A stretch of DNA of 64,000 bases, taken from assembly GCA_021776565.1 (NCBI GenBank), contig JAJFFQ010000048.1:41516-105515 (forward strand). The letters are read 5' to 3'. The stretch is from Robiginitomaculum sp. GTDB taxonomy: Bacteria; Pseudomonadota; Alphaproteobacteria; Caulobacterales; Maricaulaceae. Below the pieces are notes generated by a model, which searched no databases, was not told the DNA's origin, and saw only the letters and a program-made list of their open reading frames with translations. The position numbers and the translations under genes were made by a program. Positions 36,062-46,225 of the stretch are shown here, one piece after another (the stretch's first letter is position 1; each line of letters begins with the position of its first letter).

Positions 36062-37008
36062 TCTTGCCCTCCCGTTTGTGGGTAAACGATTACGGCTTCA
36101 GAGGTTGTGTTTTCAGGCAATGATTGCTGTACGGCACCATCATCAGTTTCATTATCAGTAATGCCTTCAACAAAAAGGATGGGGGGAATTTCCAATATAC
36201 TGACGAAGTCAACCTTTTCTGGCCGGGCAAACAAGGCAATTTGCCAGTCTTCCCCACTATTTTTGAGCACTTGCCCCACGGCAAGGCCACGGGGCAACAC
36301 TCCGTCTTCACCCGACGTTACAATCCGCATCCCCGGTGCAAGGCGTTCATCACGGGCAACATAAATCAAACGCGGATTGGTGCCGTTATCCCCGGCAAGA
36401 ATGGCATGCGCCCCTGTCTCAACAACAAAAACCGGAACACGGCTATTCAAATCAGTCAGCAACAGTACGCGGGATACCTGCTTTCCAGCACTCATCACCC
36501 GCCCGATAAGGCCTTGATGGGTCAATACCGCCTGCCCTTGCGCCACGCCATCATTGGTGCCGACATTGACCAGGCGGGCGCGAACGAAAGGCCCGCCAGA
36601 ATCAGAAATAACACGGGCTGTCACTACGATGGGGGTCGGTGCTTGTGGCGCGCCAAGTAATTCTTCATAGCGTACAAGTTTTTCATGCAAGGCCAGGGCA
36701 AGGTCGCGCCATTGCAGCAAATTATGATTGTCCTGCTCAAGCTCTCGCACCCGGGCCGCAGCGTTTATGTTTGAGGCAACGCCGTCACTAAACTGGTTGA
36801 GCGCCCGAAAGGGTGCGGAAAGCACGGTCAAGGCAGGCCCGGTACCGTCCGCCACAATGCGTTTTATGCCCTTGAAAGGCGATTGCTCTGGCCTGGCACG
36901 ATCAATGGCTAACAAGGCAACAGACAAGAGAACAAGAACGATGGATAATCCACGCGCCCACGGGCCGCCGCGCCCGCTAAACATTCCCAATGATTGCCGT
37001 CTCGCCAT
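36058..37008 (-). CDS. mreC: Rod shape-determining protein MreC
   Basis: MreC is a periplasmic scaffold that activates PBP2 and RodA. The 316-aa product has a short basic start, one membrane helix (GLSIVLVLLSVALLAIDRAR), a coiled coil (about residues 85-115) and the two beta domains: GQAVLTHQGLIGRVMSAGKQ, then VLLLTDLNSRVPVFV. The C-terminal 40 residues are acidic and probably disordered. It lies 7 bases after mreB. Confidence 0.95.
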   Translation of the reverse strand: MARRQSLGMFSGRGGPWARGLSIVLVLLSVALLAIDRARPEQSPFKGIKRIVADGTGPALTVLSAPFRALNQFSDGVASNINAAARVRELEQDNHNLLQWRDLALALHEKLVRYEELLGAPQAPTPIVVTARVISDSGGPFVRARLVNVGTNDGVAQGQAVLTHQGLIGRVMSAGKQVSRVLLLTDLNSRVPVFVVETGAHAILAGDNGTNPRLIYVARDERLAPGMRIVTSGEDGVLPRGLAVGQVLKNSGEDWQIALFARPEKVDFVSILEIPPILFVEGITDNETDDGAVQQSLPENTTSEAVIVYPQTGGQE

Positions 37009-37015
37009 GTGTTAC

Positions 37016-38095
<1,080 letters not shown>

Positions 38096-38200
38096 TCACA
38101 CCCGAGAAAAACTTTGACCTTTTTGCGACGCCGTGCATTTTATTTCAAGGCTTGGCGAAGCATTTTATCCTTGTTATATCAGCCTCATGCTGTTCAGTCA

Positions 38201-39178
38201 TCACTTTGCGGCATCTTCAAGCCTCTCAACTTTCCCGCCATCGATAATCCCTATGGCCTCTTCTTTTTGCCCGGCCAATGACTGTGCAGTAATTTTGGGC
38301 CAGGAAGCAAAGCGCCCCGATGCCCAGGTATATTGACGTTTGGCATAGCGGCGGGTGTCCCGCACCGCAATTTCAATAGCGTTATCCAGGCTAATCTGGT
38401 CGTTAATATGGCAAACAAGAGGGTTCAACCCCAAAGCTTTCAACACCGGCAAGCCTTCGGGCAAGTTCAGCACAGATATAAAACGCGCTTCGTCAAGCGC
38501 ACCAGCCTTGGTCATCTGTTCAAACCGTGCCGCAATGCGTTCATATAACCATGACCGCTCAGGCGTTAAAACCATGCCCAGCCATGACCCAGAGGCAAGT
38601 ACAGGGCGAGTGTTTTTTTGGTAGGCGCTTAATGATTTTCCTGTTTCCAGATAGACGCCAAGGGCGCGCAAGAGTCTTTGGTGATCTGCTCCCAAAATGC
38701 GCGCCGCCGCCGCTGGATCAACACGCTGTACTTCATCTCTTAACGCGGTTACCCCCTTGCTTTGCAATAGTGCCGCAGCTTCGGCGCTGGCTTTAAGACC
38801 AACCTTTGGGATGCTTGCCAGCCCGCGTGTCAGCGCCTCAAAGTATAACCCCGTACCGCCCACCAGAATCGGGGTTTTATGCCGCTCCCGCACCATTTTT
38901 ATGCTGCGAAGCGCCTCGGACAACCATACCCCTACGCTGCCGGTTTGGCTCGGATCCATGTGTCCATAAAGATGGTGTTTAATCCCGTTTTGCTCACTCT
39001 TGCATGGTTGCGCAGTTAATAAAGGAACATTTTGATACACTTGCATGGAATCCGTGTTAATAATCTCCCCATTATAATGATGGGCCAGTTGGATCGCCAA
39101 AGCACTTTTGCCACTGGCCGTCGGCCCGTAAACAAGAAGGACAGGTGTTGTACCTGTCTGCAAACCCTGTGTGCCCAT
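38201..39178 (-). CDS. miaA: tRNA dimethylallyltransferase
   Basis: MiaA puts a dimethylallyl group on A37 of tRNAs that read codons beginning with U. The 325-aa product has the P-loop VYGPTASGKSALAIQL (residues 16-31), DSMQVYQNVPLLTAQP, the substrate region HHLYGHMDP, VGGTGLYFEALTRGL, and the end DTRRYAKRQYTW. The start at 39178 is supported by TAAGGGCAAAAGTC upstream and by normal length. A long open frame continues to 39703 but is antisense to serB. The ATG overlaps that of the divergent serB gene by two bases. Confidence 0.95.
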   Translation of the reverse strand: MGTQGLQTGTTPVLLVYGPTASGKSALAIQLAHHYNGEIINTDSMQVYQNVPLLTAQPCKSEQNGIKHHLYGHMDPSQTGSVGVWLSEALRSIKMVRERHKTPILVGGTGLYFEALTRGLASIPKVGLKASAEAAALLQSKGVTALRDEVQRVDPAAAARILGADHQRLLRALGVYLETGKSLSAYQKNTRPVLASGSWLGMVLTPERSWLYERIAARFEQMTKAGALDEARFISVLNLPEGLPVLKALGLNPLVCHINDQISLDNAIEIAVRDTRRYAKRQYTWASGRFASWPKITAQSLAGQKEEAIGIIDGGKVERLEDAAK

Positions 39179-40043
39179 GACTTTTGCCCTTACTCTGGTT
39201 TCTCGCCCCAAAGATACAGCCCTTAGCGAAGCCCGCGCTCGCACTGAGGAATTGGGCTTCAAATATATGGCAAGTTTGTCACAAGGTGAAGCACTGGTCA
39301 TGCGTGGGCTAGGTGAACACGATGAAGTAGATGCCGCGCTGGACGATCTGCCGGTGGACTGGTGCATGCGTGACGAAGCGGCCTTGCGTATTCGCCTTCT
39401 TGTTTGCGATATGGATGGCACCATTATTGGCGAAGAATCTCTGGATGAACTGGCTGACCTGGCCGGGTATGGTGATGAAGTACGGGCCATAACCAGCGCC
39501 GCCATGGCCGGAGAGGTCGATTTTGAAGAGGCATTACGTTCCAGGGTGCGACTTCTCAAGGGCAAGCCGATATCATTATTGCAGCAATGCTTTGAAGACC
39601 GGATACACCTGAACCCGGGGGTGCGCGTACTCACCCGCACCATGCGCGCCAAAGGGGCGATGACCGCCCTGGTGTCCGGCGGGTTTAATTTTTTTGCCAG
39701 CAAAGTAGCCCAATTGGCCAGTTTTTCCGATTACCAGGCCAATGACCTTGTGCATGCCGATGGTGTATTAAGCGGTGAAGTTACTTCACCTGTGCTTGGT
39801 GGTGATGCCAAAGCCGAAGCCTTGCACCGGTATTGTGCTGCTGATGATATTTCGGCGACGCAAGTCCTGGCCATCGGTGACGGTGCCAATGATATTCCCA
39901 TGATCGAGGCCGCCGGGCTTGGCATTGCCTATCGGGCTAAACCTATCCTTGTCAAAAGCGCCAATGCGCAAATCCGCCATACAGACCTGACCAGCGCCCT
40001 GTTTTTTCAGGGCATACGCCGCGCTGATTTTGTCAGAATTTAA
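39177..40043 (+). CDS. serB: Phosphoserine phosphatase
   Basis: SerB removes phosphate from phosphoserine in the last step of serine synthesis. The 288-aa HAD enzyme has motif I VCDMDGTIIGEESLDELADL, motif II TALVSGGFNFFA, and motifs III/IV KAEALHRY...VLAIGDGANDIPMIEAAG. An N-terminal 70-residue part takes the place of an ACT-like domain. The ATG overlaps the divergent miaA ATG, as CATG at 39176-39179. No clear ribosome site precedes it, so translation from a leaderless or very short leader mRNA is possible; a GTG at 39171 is an alternative start. It overlaps the convergent degP-like gene by 11 bases. Confidence 0.95.
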   Translation: MTFALTLVSRPKDTALSEARARTEELGFKYMASLSQGEALVMRGLGEHDEVDAALDDLPVDWCMRDEAALRIRLLVCDMDGTIIGEESLDELADLAGYGDEVRAITSAAMAGEVDFEEALRSRVRLLKGKPISLLQQCFEDRIHLNPGVRVLTRTMRAKGAMTALVSGGFNFFASKVAQLASFSDYQANDLVHADGVLSGEVTSPVLGGDAKAEALHRYCAADDISATQVLAIGDGANDIPMIEAAGLGIAYRAKPILVKSANAQIRHTDLTSALFFQGIRRADFVRI

Positions 40044-41427
40044 GCGCCCGGGGCAGCAATTGCCCATGACGGTTAATCAGTAAGGCTACCGGGCCTTTAC
40101 CCGTTTTTTTCAATGCCTTTACACGTGCTTGCGCTTCTTCCAGGCTGGCTATTGGCGTCCAGCTTATTTCTTCAATTACATCGCCAACCCGAATTTTACC
40201 CATGGCGTCGCTATTGGGATCAATATCAGTAACCACAAGACCGGAAACGGTTGAGCGCACATTATAGCGCCGCCGCAAAGCGTCATTGAGAATTGAAAGG
40301 CTCATACCCAGTATTTGACCCTCAACAGGGCCAGAAGGAACTTTGTAGGTTTTTGGCTCTGGCGGCGTTTCCTCTTTCAGACGGCCAATGGTCACGCTGG
40401 TTTCATGGACTGTCCGGCCACGTATATAGTGCAATTCCACCTTGTCGCCGACTTTGCTATCCGCAGCAAGGCGGGTCAGGTTGCGCGAATCCTCAATGAC
40501 CTCATCACCAAAGCGGGTAATAAGATCGCCAGTTTCCAACCCGGCGCTGTCCGCCGGGCCACCCGCCGTAACGCTAACCACAATGGCCCCTGTTGCTTTA
40601 TCAAGACCAAAGGTTTGCGCCACTTCGTGGGTGATCGAACGCACCGAAACCCCGACATAGCCCCGGCGCGTGTGTCCAAACTCCAGCAACTGATCGACCA
40701 CATGGCGCACCAGATTGGACGGAATGGCAAAGCCGATCCCCACCGAGCCGCCCGTAGGCGATAAAATGGCCGAGTTAACCCCGATAACCTCGCCGGCCAT
40801 ATTGAACAATGGCCCGCCAGAATTGCCCTTATTGATGGCTGCATCCGTCTGGATGAAATCATCATAGAGACCGGATTGAATATCACGATTGCGCGCTGAG
40901 ATGATGCCCACAGAGAGTGAGCCACCCAACCCGAAAGGATTACCAATAGCCAAAACCCAATCGCCGCTAAGCGCCGTATCAGAATCGCCAAGCGCCACGG
41001 CAGGTAATTTTTCCTTTGGCTCCACCCGTAAAACCGCCAGATCCGTGGCCGCATCGCGCCCAATGATTTGCGCGTTTAATGTTGTGCCGTCGGGAAACGT
41101 GACATCAATTTGATCCGCCCCCTTGATGACATGATCGTTGGTGATGATGATCCCGTTTGGGTCAATGACAAATCCTGAGCCAAGCGAGTTTTCTGTGCGC
41201 GGGCCGTTTGGGCCAAATGTGTCGTTAAAACGCTCCAGCGGTGAACCTTCAGGGAAAAGTGGTAAATCACCCTCGACCTTCTGGCTGGTGGAGATATTGA
41301 CCACCGAGGGCGATAATCGCGCCGCCAGTTGTGCAAAACCGTCAGGGGCCGGATGGGCAAAGACAGGCGGGGCCAGTAATAATACCAGCCCCGCAACAAT
41401 CAAGTTTACTGTCTGCATTCGCACCAT
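40033..41427 (-). CDS. degP: DegP/HtrA-family periplasmic serine protease (Do type)
   Basis: This envelope quality-control protease is 464 aa. A signal peptide (LIVAGLVLLLAPPVFAHPA) is followed by the trypsin-like domain with triad His99 (ITNDHVIKG), Asp129 (ATDLAVL) and Ser203 (GNSGGPLF). Two PDZ domains follow: RRGYVGVSVRSITHEVAQTF onward, and a second from about residue 370. It lies 6 bases downstream of hflC in the common hflK-hflC-degP order. The DUF2065 gene sometimes found between them is absent. The exact DegP/DegQ subtype is uncertain. Confidence 0.93.
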   Translation of the reverse strand: MVRMQTVNLIVAGLVLLLAPPVFAHPAPDGFAQLAARLSPSVVNISTSQKVEGDLPLFPEGSPLERFNDTFGPNGPRTENSLGSGFVIDPNGIIITNDHVIKGADQIDVTFPDGTTLNAQIIGRDAATDLAVLRVEPKEKLPAVALGDSDTALSGDWVLAIGNPFGLGGSLSVGIISARNRDIQSGLYDDFIQTDAAINKGNSGGPLFNMAGEVIGVNSAILSPTGGSVGIGFAIPSNLVRHVVDQLLEFGHTRRGYVGVSVRSITHEVAQTFGLDKATGAIVVSVTAGGPADSAGLETGDLITRFGDEVIEDSRNLTRLAADSKVGDKVELHYIRGRTVHETSVTIGRLKEETPPEPKTYKVPSGPVEGQILGMSLSILNDALRRRYNVRSTVSGLVVTDIDPNSDAMGKIRVGDVIEEISWTPIASLEEAQARVKALKKTGKGPVALLINRHGQLLPRALKF

Positions 41428-41433
41428 AAAAGC

Positions 41434-42324
41434 CTATTTCTTTTGTGTATCAAAATAGCCGAAGAAATCGCTATCCGGTGAAAGAACCATTGAGGTTTTG
41501 CCATCGATCAGAGACTTCTCATAAGCCTCCATAGAACGATAAAAAGCAAAAAACTCCGGGTCTTTACTATATGCAGCGGCATATATGTCGTTACGCTTGG
41601 CATCGCCGGCACCGCGCAGGATCGAGGATTTTTCCCGGGCCTTGGCAATGGTAACACGCACCGTCCTTGCCGCTTCGGCACGTACTGTACGGGCACGTTC
41701 CTCGCCCTCGGCACGAATTTGCGCGGCGGCTTGCTGACGCTCTGACTGCATACGTGAATAGACCTTCTCGGCATTTTGCTCTGGCAGGTCGGCCCGGCGA
41801 ATCTTGACATCGATGATTTCAACACCAAGATTGGACTCGGCCGCTTGCGCATTAACCGCATCACGAATGGCAATCATCAGTTCGGCCCGGTGTCCCGAAA
41901 CAATATCGTTGGAAACAACACCGCCCAGAACTCGACGAAGGCTGGCCTCCATAAACGGGGCAAGGCGTGTTGTGGCACCGCGAACATCCCTTACCGCTTT
42001 GTAAAACTGCAAGGGATCAGAGATGCGAAAACGGGCAAAGGCATCCACAATCAGACGCTCCTGATCCGCCGCGGTTATTTCTTGCGGCGGGATGTCCAGC
42101 ATCAAATTACGTCGGTCAAACTTGACCACATCTTCCCAGGGGAAAGTTTTCATATGTAGGCCCGGATCTTCTTCAGCATCCCAGGGGTTAACCACACCAA
42201 CCGGCTCACCAAAGCGCAGGATCAAGGCCTGTTCGGTCTGATCCACGGTGAACAACATAGTGCTGGTAAAAATGGTGCCAAGAATGGCAATTAGAATGAG
42301 CAGTATGGTAAGCAGGCGTCCCAT
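41434..42324 (-). CDS. hflC: Protease modulator HflC
   Basis: HflC and HflK form a membrane cage around FtsH and tune its proteolysis. The 296-aa SPFH/prohibitin-domain protein has an N-terminal helix (LLTILLILIAILGTIFTSTM), then FTVDQTEQALILRFGEPVGV, and the coiled-coil RMQSERQQAAAQIRAEGEER with AKAREKSSILRGAGDAKRND. The ATG overlaps the hflK stop by one base (TAATG). Confidence 0.96.
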   Translation of the reverse strand: MGRLLTILLILIAILGTIFTSTMLFTVDQTEQALILRFGEPVGVVNPWDAEEDPGLHMKTFPWEDVVKFDRRNLMLDIPPQEITAADQERLIVDAFARFRISDPLQFYKAVRDVRGATTRLAPFMEASLRRVLGGVVSNDIVSGHRAELMIAIRDAVNAQAAESNLGVEIIDVKIRRADLPEQNAEKVYSRMQSERQQAAAQIRAEGEERARTVRAEAARTVRVTIAKAREKSSILRGAGDAKRNDIYAAAYSKDPEFFAFYRSMEAYEKSLIDGKTSMVLSPDSDFFGYFDTQKK

Positions 42325-43466
42325 TAGCGGCCTCCCTGAGTGGCGGGTTGTTGTCTTGGATTGATCGGCAGATACGGCACCACCTGATTACCGGCATTTT
42401 TGTCCAGCAATATCTTGTCTGTGCCGCGCAATACCCGTTCCATAGTTTCCAGATACATGCGTTGGCGTGTCACTGTGGGCGCTTTGCGATATTCTGTATA
42501 GATCAGGTTAAATCGCTCGGCTTCACCATTTGCCTCGGCAATCACTGAATCCCGATAACCAATGGCTTCCTGTTCCAGCTTGGCAGCATCACCGCGTGCT
42601 TTTGGCACCACATCATTGGCATAGGTGGTGGCCTGATTGACCTTGGTTTCGGCGTCCTGCCCGGCATTGACCACATCACGAAATGATTCGATCACTCGCC
42701 CTGGCGGATCCGCTTTTTGCAATTGCACCTGGGTGATAACAATTCCAGCACCATATTCATCAAGTGCTATCTGAATCAGGTCGCGGGCCGTGGTTTCGAC
42801 GATTTGCCTACCTTGGGTAATAATAGGCTCAAGGTCGTTCTTGCCGACCACTTCGCGCATGGCGCTTTCTGACACGGCTTTGACTGCCCCGATGGGGTCA
42901 TCAAGGTTGAACAGATAATCGCGGGCGTTCTTGATCTGCCAGATTACCGAAAAATTGATGTCGACAATGTTTTCATCACCGGTCAGCATCAAACTTTCAT
43001 GAGGAATGTTGGACGAGGTATTACGGCCATTGGCAACACGAAAGCCAATGTTTTCCTGATGCACGCGGGAGGTTTTAGGCTTTAGCGCACGCTCAAACGG
43101 CACCGGAAGCTTCCAGTGAAACCCGGGCAATTCCGTGCGGTTATAGGCACCAAAGCGCAGGATAACGCCCTGCTCCTCGGCATTGACCACATACCAGCCG
43201 GAACCGGGGGTGAAAAACCACACACCGACCAATGCAATGACGATAACGCCAAGACCAAGGCCGCCAAGGCCTTTGCCACCGCGCCCGCCGCCATTGCCGC
43301 GCCCGCCGCCAAAAATGCCGCCAAGGCGCTTTTGCAGATTGCGTACCATTTCATCCACATCCACTTCTGGTGGTTCGCCGCCACCGCTGGGGCCATTGCC
43401 CCACGGGCTTTTACCGCCATCACCGGGCTTTTTGCCATTACCATTCGACTGATCATTCCAGGGCAT
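42324..43466 (-). CDS. hflK: Protease modulator HflK
   Basis: HflK is the partner of HflC in the FtsH-regulating complex. The 380-aa product has a Gly/Asn/Pro-rich cytoplasmic start (MPWNDQSNGNGKKPGDGGK), a glycine-rich linker, one membrane helix (GLGVIVIALVGVWFFTPGSG), the SPFH domain (VVNAEEQGVILRFGAYNRTE) and a helical tail (EAIGYRDSVIAEANGEAERF). ATG 43466 was chosen by homology and by GAAAGGCGAAAC before it. It heads hflK-hflC-degP and diverges from mrp with an 80-base gap. Confidence 0.96.
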   Translation of the reverse strand: MPWNDQSNGNGKKPGDGGKSPWGNGPSGGGEPPEVDVDEMVRNLQKRLGGIFGGGRGNGGGRGGKGLGGLGLGVIVIALVGVWFFTPGSGWYVVNAEEQGVILRFGAYNRTELPGFHWKLPVPFERALKPKTSRVHQENIGFRVANGRNTSSNIPHESLMLTGDENIVDINFSVIWQIKNARDYLFNLDDPIGAVKAVSESAMREVVGKNDLEPIITQGRQIVETTARDLIQIALDEYGAGIVITQVQLQKADPPGRVIESFRDVVNAGQDAETKVNQATTYANDVVPKARGDAAKLEQEAIGYRDSVIAEANGEAERFNLIYTEYRKAPTVTRQRMYLETMERVLRGTDKILLDKNAGNQVVPYLPINPRQQPATQGGR

Positions 43467-43546
43467 GTTTCGCCTTTCGTCTTGTATAGTGTTCGCGTCT
43501 ATCCGATATGTGGCCTTAACCAGCGTGCCAATCAAGGAGTAAGTGC

Positions 43547-44632
43547 ATGACAGATGTCAGTATTCATAGCGTAAGCGAGGCGCTGGGTAAAATTAACGAT
43601 CCACAAAGCGGCAAGGACATCATAAGTGGTGGCGCAGTGCAGGGGTTAACGGTCAAGGATGGCCGCGTTGGTTTTGCCATCCAGACCAGTCGGGAACAGG
43701 CTGAGACCATGGAAACAGTTCGCAGCCTTGCTGAAAAAACTGTGCGCACAATCAAGGGCGTTACCGCCGTTACCGCTGTTCTGACCGCACATTCAGATAC
43801 GCCCGCAGAGCCATCCAGGGCCAAGAGCCTGGGGCGTCATGGTACCCCGCCGCCGCCAAAGCCAAAAAGTTTACCCGGTGTCGCAGCGGTCATAGCCGTG
43901 GCCTCTGGCAAGGGTGGTGTGGGCAAATCCACCATTGCCGCTAATCTGGCCGTGGCACTGGCCAAAAAAGGCAAGCGTGTGGGCCTGATGGATGCGGATA
44001 TTTACGGCCCCTCTGTTCCCATTTTTTTGGGCTTGCAAGGCCAAAAACCAAAATTGAGCGCCGAGGAGAAGATTATTCCGCTGGAGGCCCACGGCGTTAA
44101 AACCCTATCCATGGGATTTATGGTCGGGGATGGCCAGGCGGTGATCTGGCGCGGGCCGATGATTATCGGTGCCTTGCAGCAAATGTTTGCTGATACCGAC
44201 TGGGGCGAGCTGGATGTTCTCATCGTTGATATGCCGCCGGGCACCGGGGATGCGCACCTGACCCTGGTGCAAACGGTTAATATCGCCGGTGCGGTTATTG
44301 CCGCAACACCGCAGGAAGTCGCGCTCGCCGATGTGCGTCGGGGGGTGCATATGTTTAACAAGGCTAGCGTGCCCATACTGGGCGTTATCGAAAACATGGC
44401 CGGCTTTATTCATCCGGCAACCGGCGAACGCATTGATATATTTGGTACGGGCGGCGCCAAACGCACCGCAAGTGAGCTGGATGTGCCGTTTTTGGGCGAA
44501 ATTCCGCTTGATCCGACTTTGCGTGAAGCCTCGGACAAGGGCATACCGCCCGCCAGTGATCCCGATACTGTGATTGGCAAAATCTTCGCTGATCTGGCAG
44601 ACAAGGTGATGGAAAAAGTGCAGAATGGATGA
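43547..44632 (+). CDS. mrp: Mrp/NBP35-family iron-sulfur carrier ATPase lacking the C-terminal CxxC
   Basis: This 361-aa protein has an N-terminal MIP18-like domain (residues 1-85), a Pro-rich linker and a deviant Walker A P-loop, VASGKGGVGKSTIAANLAVA. Further motifs are MDADIYGPSVPIFLGL and DMPPGTGDAHLTLVQTV. Mrp proteins pass Fe-S clusters to targets. At the place where many relatives have CPHC, this one reads ENMAGFIHPATGERIDIFG, so both cysteines that bridge the cluster are missing. CAAGGAGTAAGTGC precedes the ATG. Confidence 0.93.
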   Translation: MTDVSIHSVSEALGKINDPQSGKDIISGGAVQGLTVKDGRVGFAIQTSREQAETMETVRSLAEKTVRTIKGVTAVTAVLTAHSDTPAEPSRAKSLGRHGTPPPPKPKSLPGVAAVIAVASGKGGVGKSTIAANLAVALAKKGKRVGLMDADIYGPSVPIFLGLQGQKPKLSAEEKIIPLEAHGVKTLSMGFMVGDGQAVIWRGPMIIGALQQMFADTDWGELDVLIVDMPPGTGDAHLTLVQTVNIAGAVIAATPQEVALADVRRGVHMFNKASVPILGVIENMAGFIHPATGERIDIFGTGGAKRTASELDVPFLGEIPLDPTLREASDKGIPPASDPDTVIGKIFADLADKVMEKVQNG

Positions 44633-44666
44633 TATTAGGGTCTGGACTTAGGTTGGATAGACTTTT

Positions 44667-45167
44667 GTGACAACATCGATCGATACATTACCCAGACATA
44701 CCATGCCCCGTGCGGCATTTGTACCAATCCGCCTATATGTTGGTTTGGCGTTTTTTTTGTCGGCGCTGGAAATTGTTTTTGATAAAGATGGTATTTCTTC
44801 CTGGGTTAAGCTGTTTGGAGAAACTGCCGCCAAGGGCGTAGATAGTGACCGTGTGTTTGCTTTTTATAAGCCCGTTCTTTCAGTTTTTGTGCAACCAAAC
44901 GCCAATGTTTTCGCCTGGGCTGTTCTTGTGTGCTTTGGCATTTTGGGCATCGCGCTGATCCTCGGCGCGTTCAGCCGTCTTGCCGGGGCAATCACCTTGT
45001 TTTTGCAAATTAACTTTATGCTTGCCAGAGGTGAGTCATTTCTGGGGCCGCACTCTGACGGGCTGATGATCGGCATGGAACTGGCAATCATTCTCGCCGC
45101 CGCCGGCCGGGTTTGGGGCATAGATGCGGTACTTCACCGACGGCGACCCCAACCAGTTTTTTATTAA
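44667..45167 (+). CDS. DoxX-like membrane protein 1
   Basis: This 166-aa protein has four hydrophobic segments (PIRLYVGLAFFLSALEIVF; VFAWAVLVCFGILGIALILG; LAGAITLFLQINFMLARGES; GMELAIILAAAGRVWGIDAV), the DoxX/SURF4 pattern. The GTG at 44667 is used; an ATG at 44703 is an alternative start. DoxX proteins are linked to oxidative stress or thiosulfate oxidation, but the role is not shown here. A second DoxX-like gene follows after 18 bases. Confidence 0.8.
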   Translation: MTTSIDTLPRHTMPRAAFVPIRLYVGLAFFLSALEIVFDKDGISSWVKLFGETAAKGVDSDRVFAFYKPVLSVFVQPNANVFAWAVLVCFGILGIALILGAFSRLAGAITLFLQINFMLARGESFLGPHSDGLMIGMELAIILAAAGRVWGIDAVLHRRRPQPVFY

Positions 45168-45185
45168 AGACTCTGAGAGAGAACT

Positions 45186-45704
45186 TTGACACAAACGCAA
45201 ACAGAAATAACCCCGAATAATGCATCCAAAAGCAAGTCGCTTGGACATGCTGCCGCCGTACTGCGCGTGGTCACCGGTGTCGCCTTTGCCACCTCTGCCA
45301 GTTTCAAATTGCGGACGGGTCATGAAGGCTTTACCGAGGTTATGACCTGGATGATAAACGAGCAATGGGTTGAAAATAGCTTTGCATTTTACCGCCCCTT
45401 TCTGGATGCCGTTGTTATCCCTAACGCCGAGCTTTTCAGTTTGCTCGTAACCTGGGGAGAAGCAGCCATCGGCGCCGGGTTCATTCTAGGATTTGCCACG
45501 CGAGCGACATCGGCATTCGCGCTCTTTATCAGCCTCAATATTATTATGGCATCTGGTGCCATTCCTGGCGCACCGCAGGCAGACTGGGCATTTGTTATTG
45601 CTATAATGACTATCTTTGCTACCCGTGCAGGCCGTGTGTGGGGGCTTGACGGAGCGATCCTGTCACGGTTTGAAACCAGACCCTGGTGGAGCATTTTTCA
45701 ATAA
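45186..45704 (+). CDS. DoxX-like membrane protein 2
   Basis: This 172-aa protein has four hydrophobic segments and the same order as its upstream neighbour: GHAAAVLRVVTGVAFATSAS, FAFYRPFLDAVVIPNAELFS, EAAIGAGFILGFATRATSAF and DWAFVIAIMTIFATRAGRVW. The shared pattern FAFYxP...VxPNAxxF and GRVWGxDA suggests the two genes arose by duplication and diverged. The TTG at 45186 is the only sensible start, since the first ATG lies inside the domain. Confidence 0.8.
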   Translation: MTQTQTEITPNNASKSKSLGHAAAVLRVVTGVAFATSASFKLRTGHEGFTEVMTWMINEQWVENSFAFYRPFLDAVVIPNAELFSLLVTWGEAAIGAGFILGFATRATSAFALFISLNIIMASGAIPGAPQADWAFVIAIMTIFATRAGRVWGLDGAILSRFETRPWWSIFQ

Positions 45705-45814
45705 AATAAAAAGTAATGTCAGTAATTTACAACGCTGGTGCACATGCTTGACTGTGGCTGACGCTGTGATCGCAGATGCACTACTGGCAAAATCAGTTAA
45801 CCAAAGGAAATCCA

Positions 45815-46225
45815 ATGCCTCTTTTTCACCTTGCCATTAGCGTTACAAACCTTGACGAATCGCGTGCCTTTTATGGCGGACTGCTTGGTTGTGTTGAGGG
45901 ACGCAGCACAGACAGCTGGGTTGATTATAATTTTTTTGGCCACCAGCTCACCCTGCATCTGGGCACGCCGTTCAAGGCAGAAAAGACCGGCCTTGTCGAT
46001 GGCGTCAAGGTGCCAATACCGCATTTTGGTGCCATTCTGGACATGCCTGTCTGGCGAAAACTGGCCGACCATCTGACCAAAGTCGGGGTTGATTTTGTGC
46101 TACCACCCTGTAACCGCTTTGAAGGCAAGCCGGGTGAGCAATGCACAATGTTTTTCCATGACCCCTCTGGCAACCCCATTGAGATCAAGGGTGTCACCGC
46201 TATGAATGAGGTGTTCGAGACGTGA
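45815..46225 (+). CDS. VOC-family (glyoxalase/bleomycin-resistance fold) protein
   Basis: This 136-aa protein starts FHLAISVTNLDESRAFYGGL. Metal-site candidates are His (FHLA), His in NFFGHQLTLHLG, and Glu in MFFHDPSGNPIEIKG. This is the two-beta-alpha-beta-beta-beta VOC fold of metal-dependent lyases, dioxygenases and isomerases. The substrate is unknown. The ATG at 45815 follows AAAGGAAATCC. It overlaps the next gene by 4 bases (GTGA). Confidence 0.88.
   Translation: MPLFHLAISVTNLDESRAFYGGLLGCVEGRSTDSWVDYNFFGHQLTLHLGTPFKAEKTGLVDGVKVPIPHFGAILDMPVWRKLADHLTKVGVDFVLPPCNRFEGKPGEQCTMFFHDPSGNPIEIKGVTAMNEVFET

Noticed and set aside
39179..39703. 175-codon upstream extension of the miaA reading frame
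   Set aside because: It is antisense to serB, low in complexity (Ser/Arg rich), and not part of the MiaA family; normal MiaA length is met from 39178.
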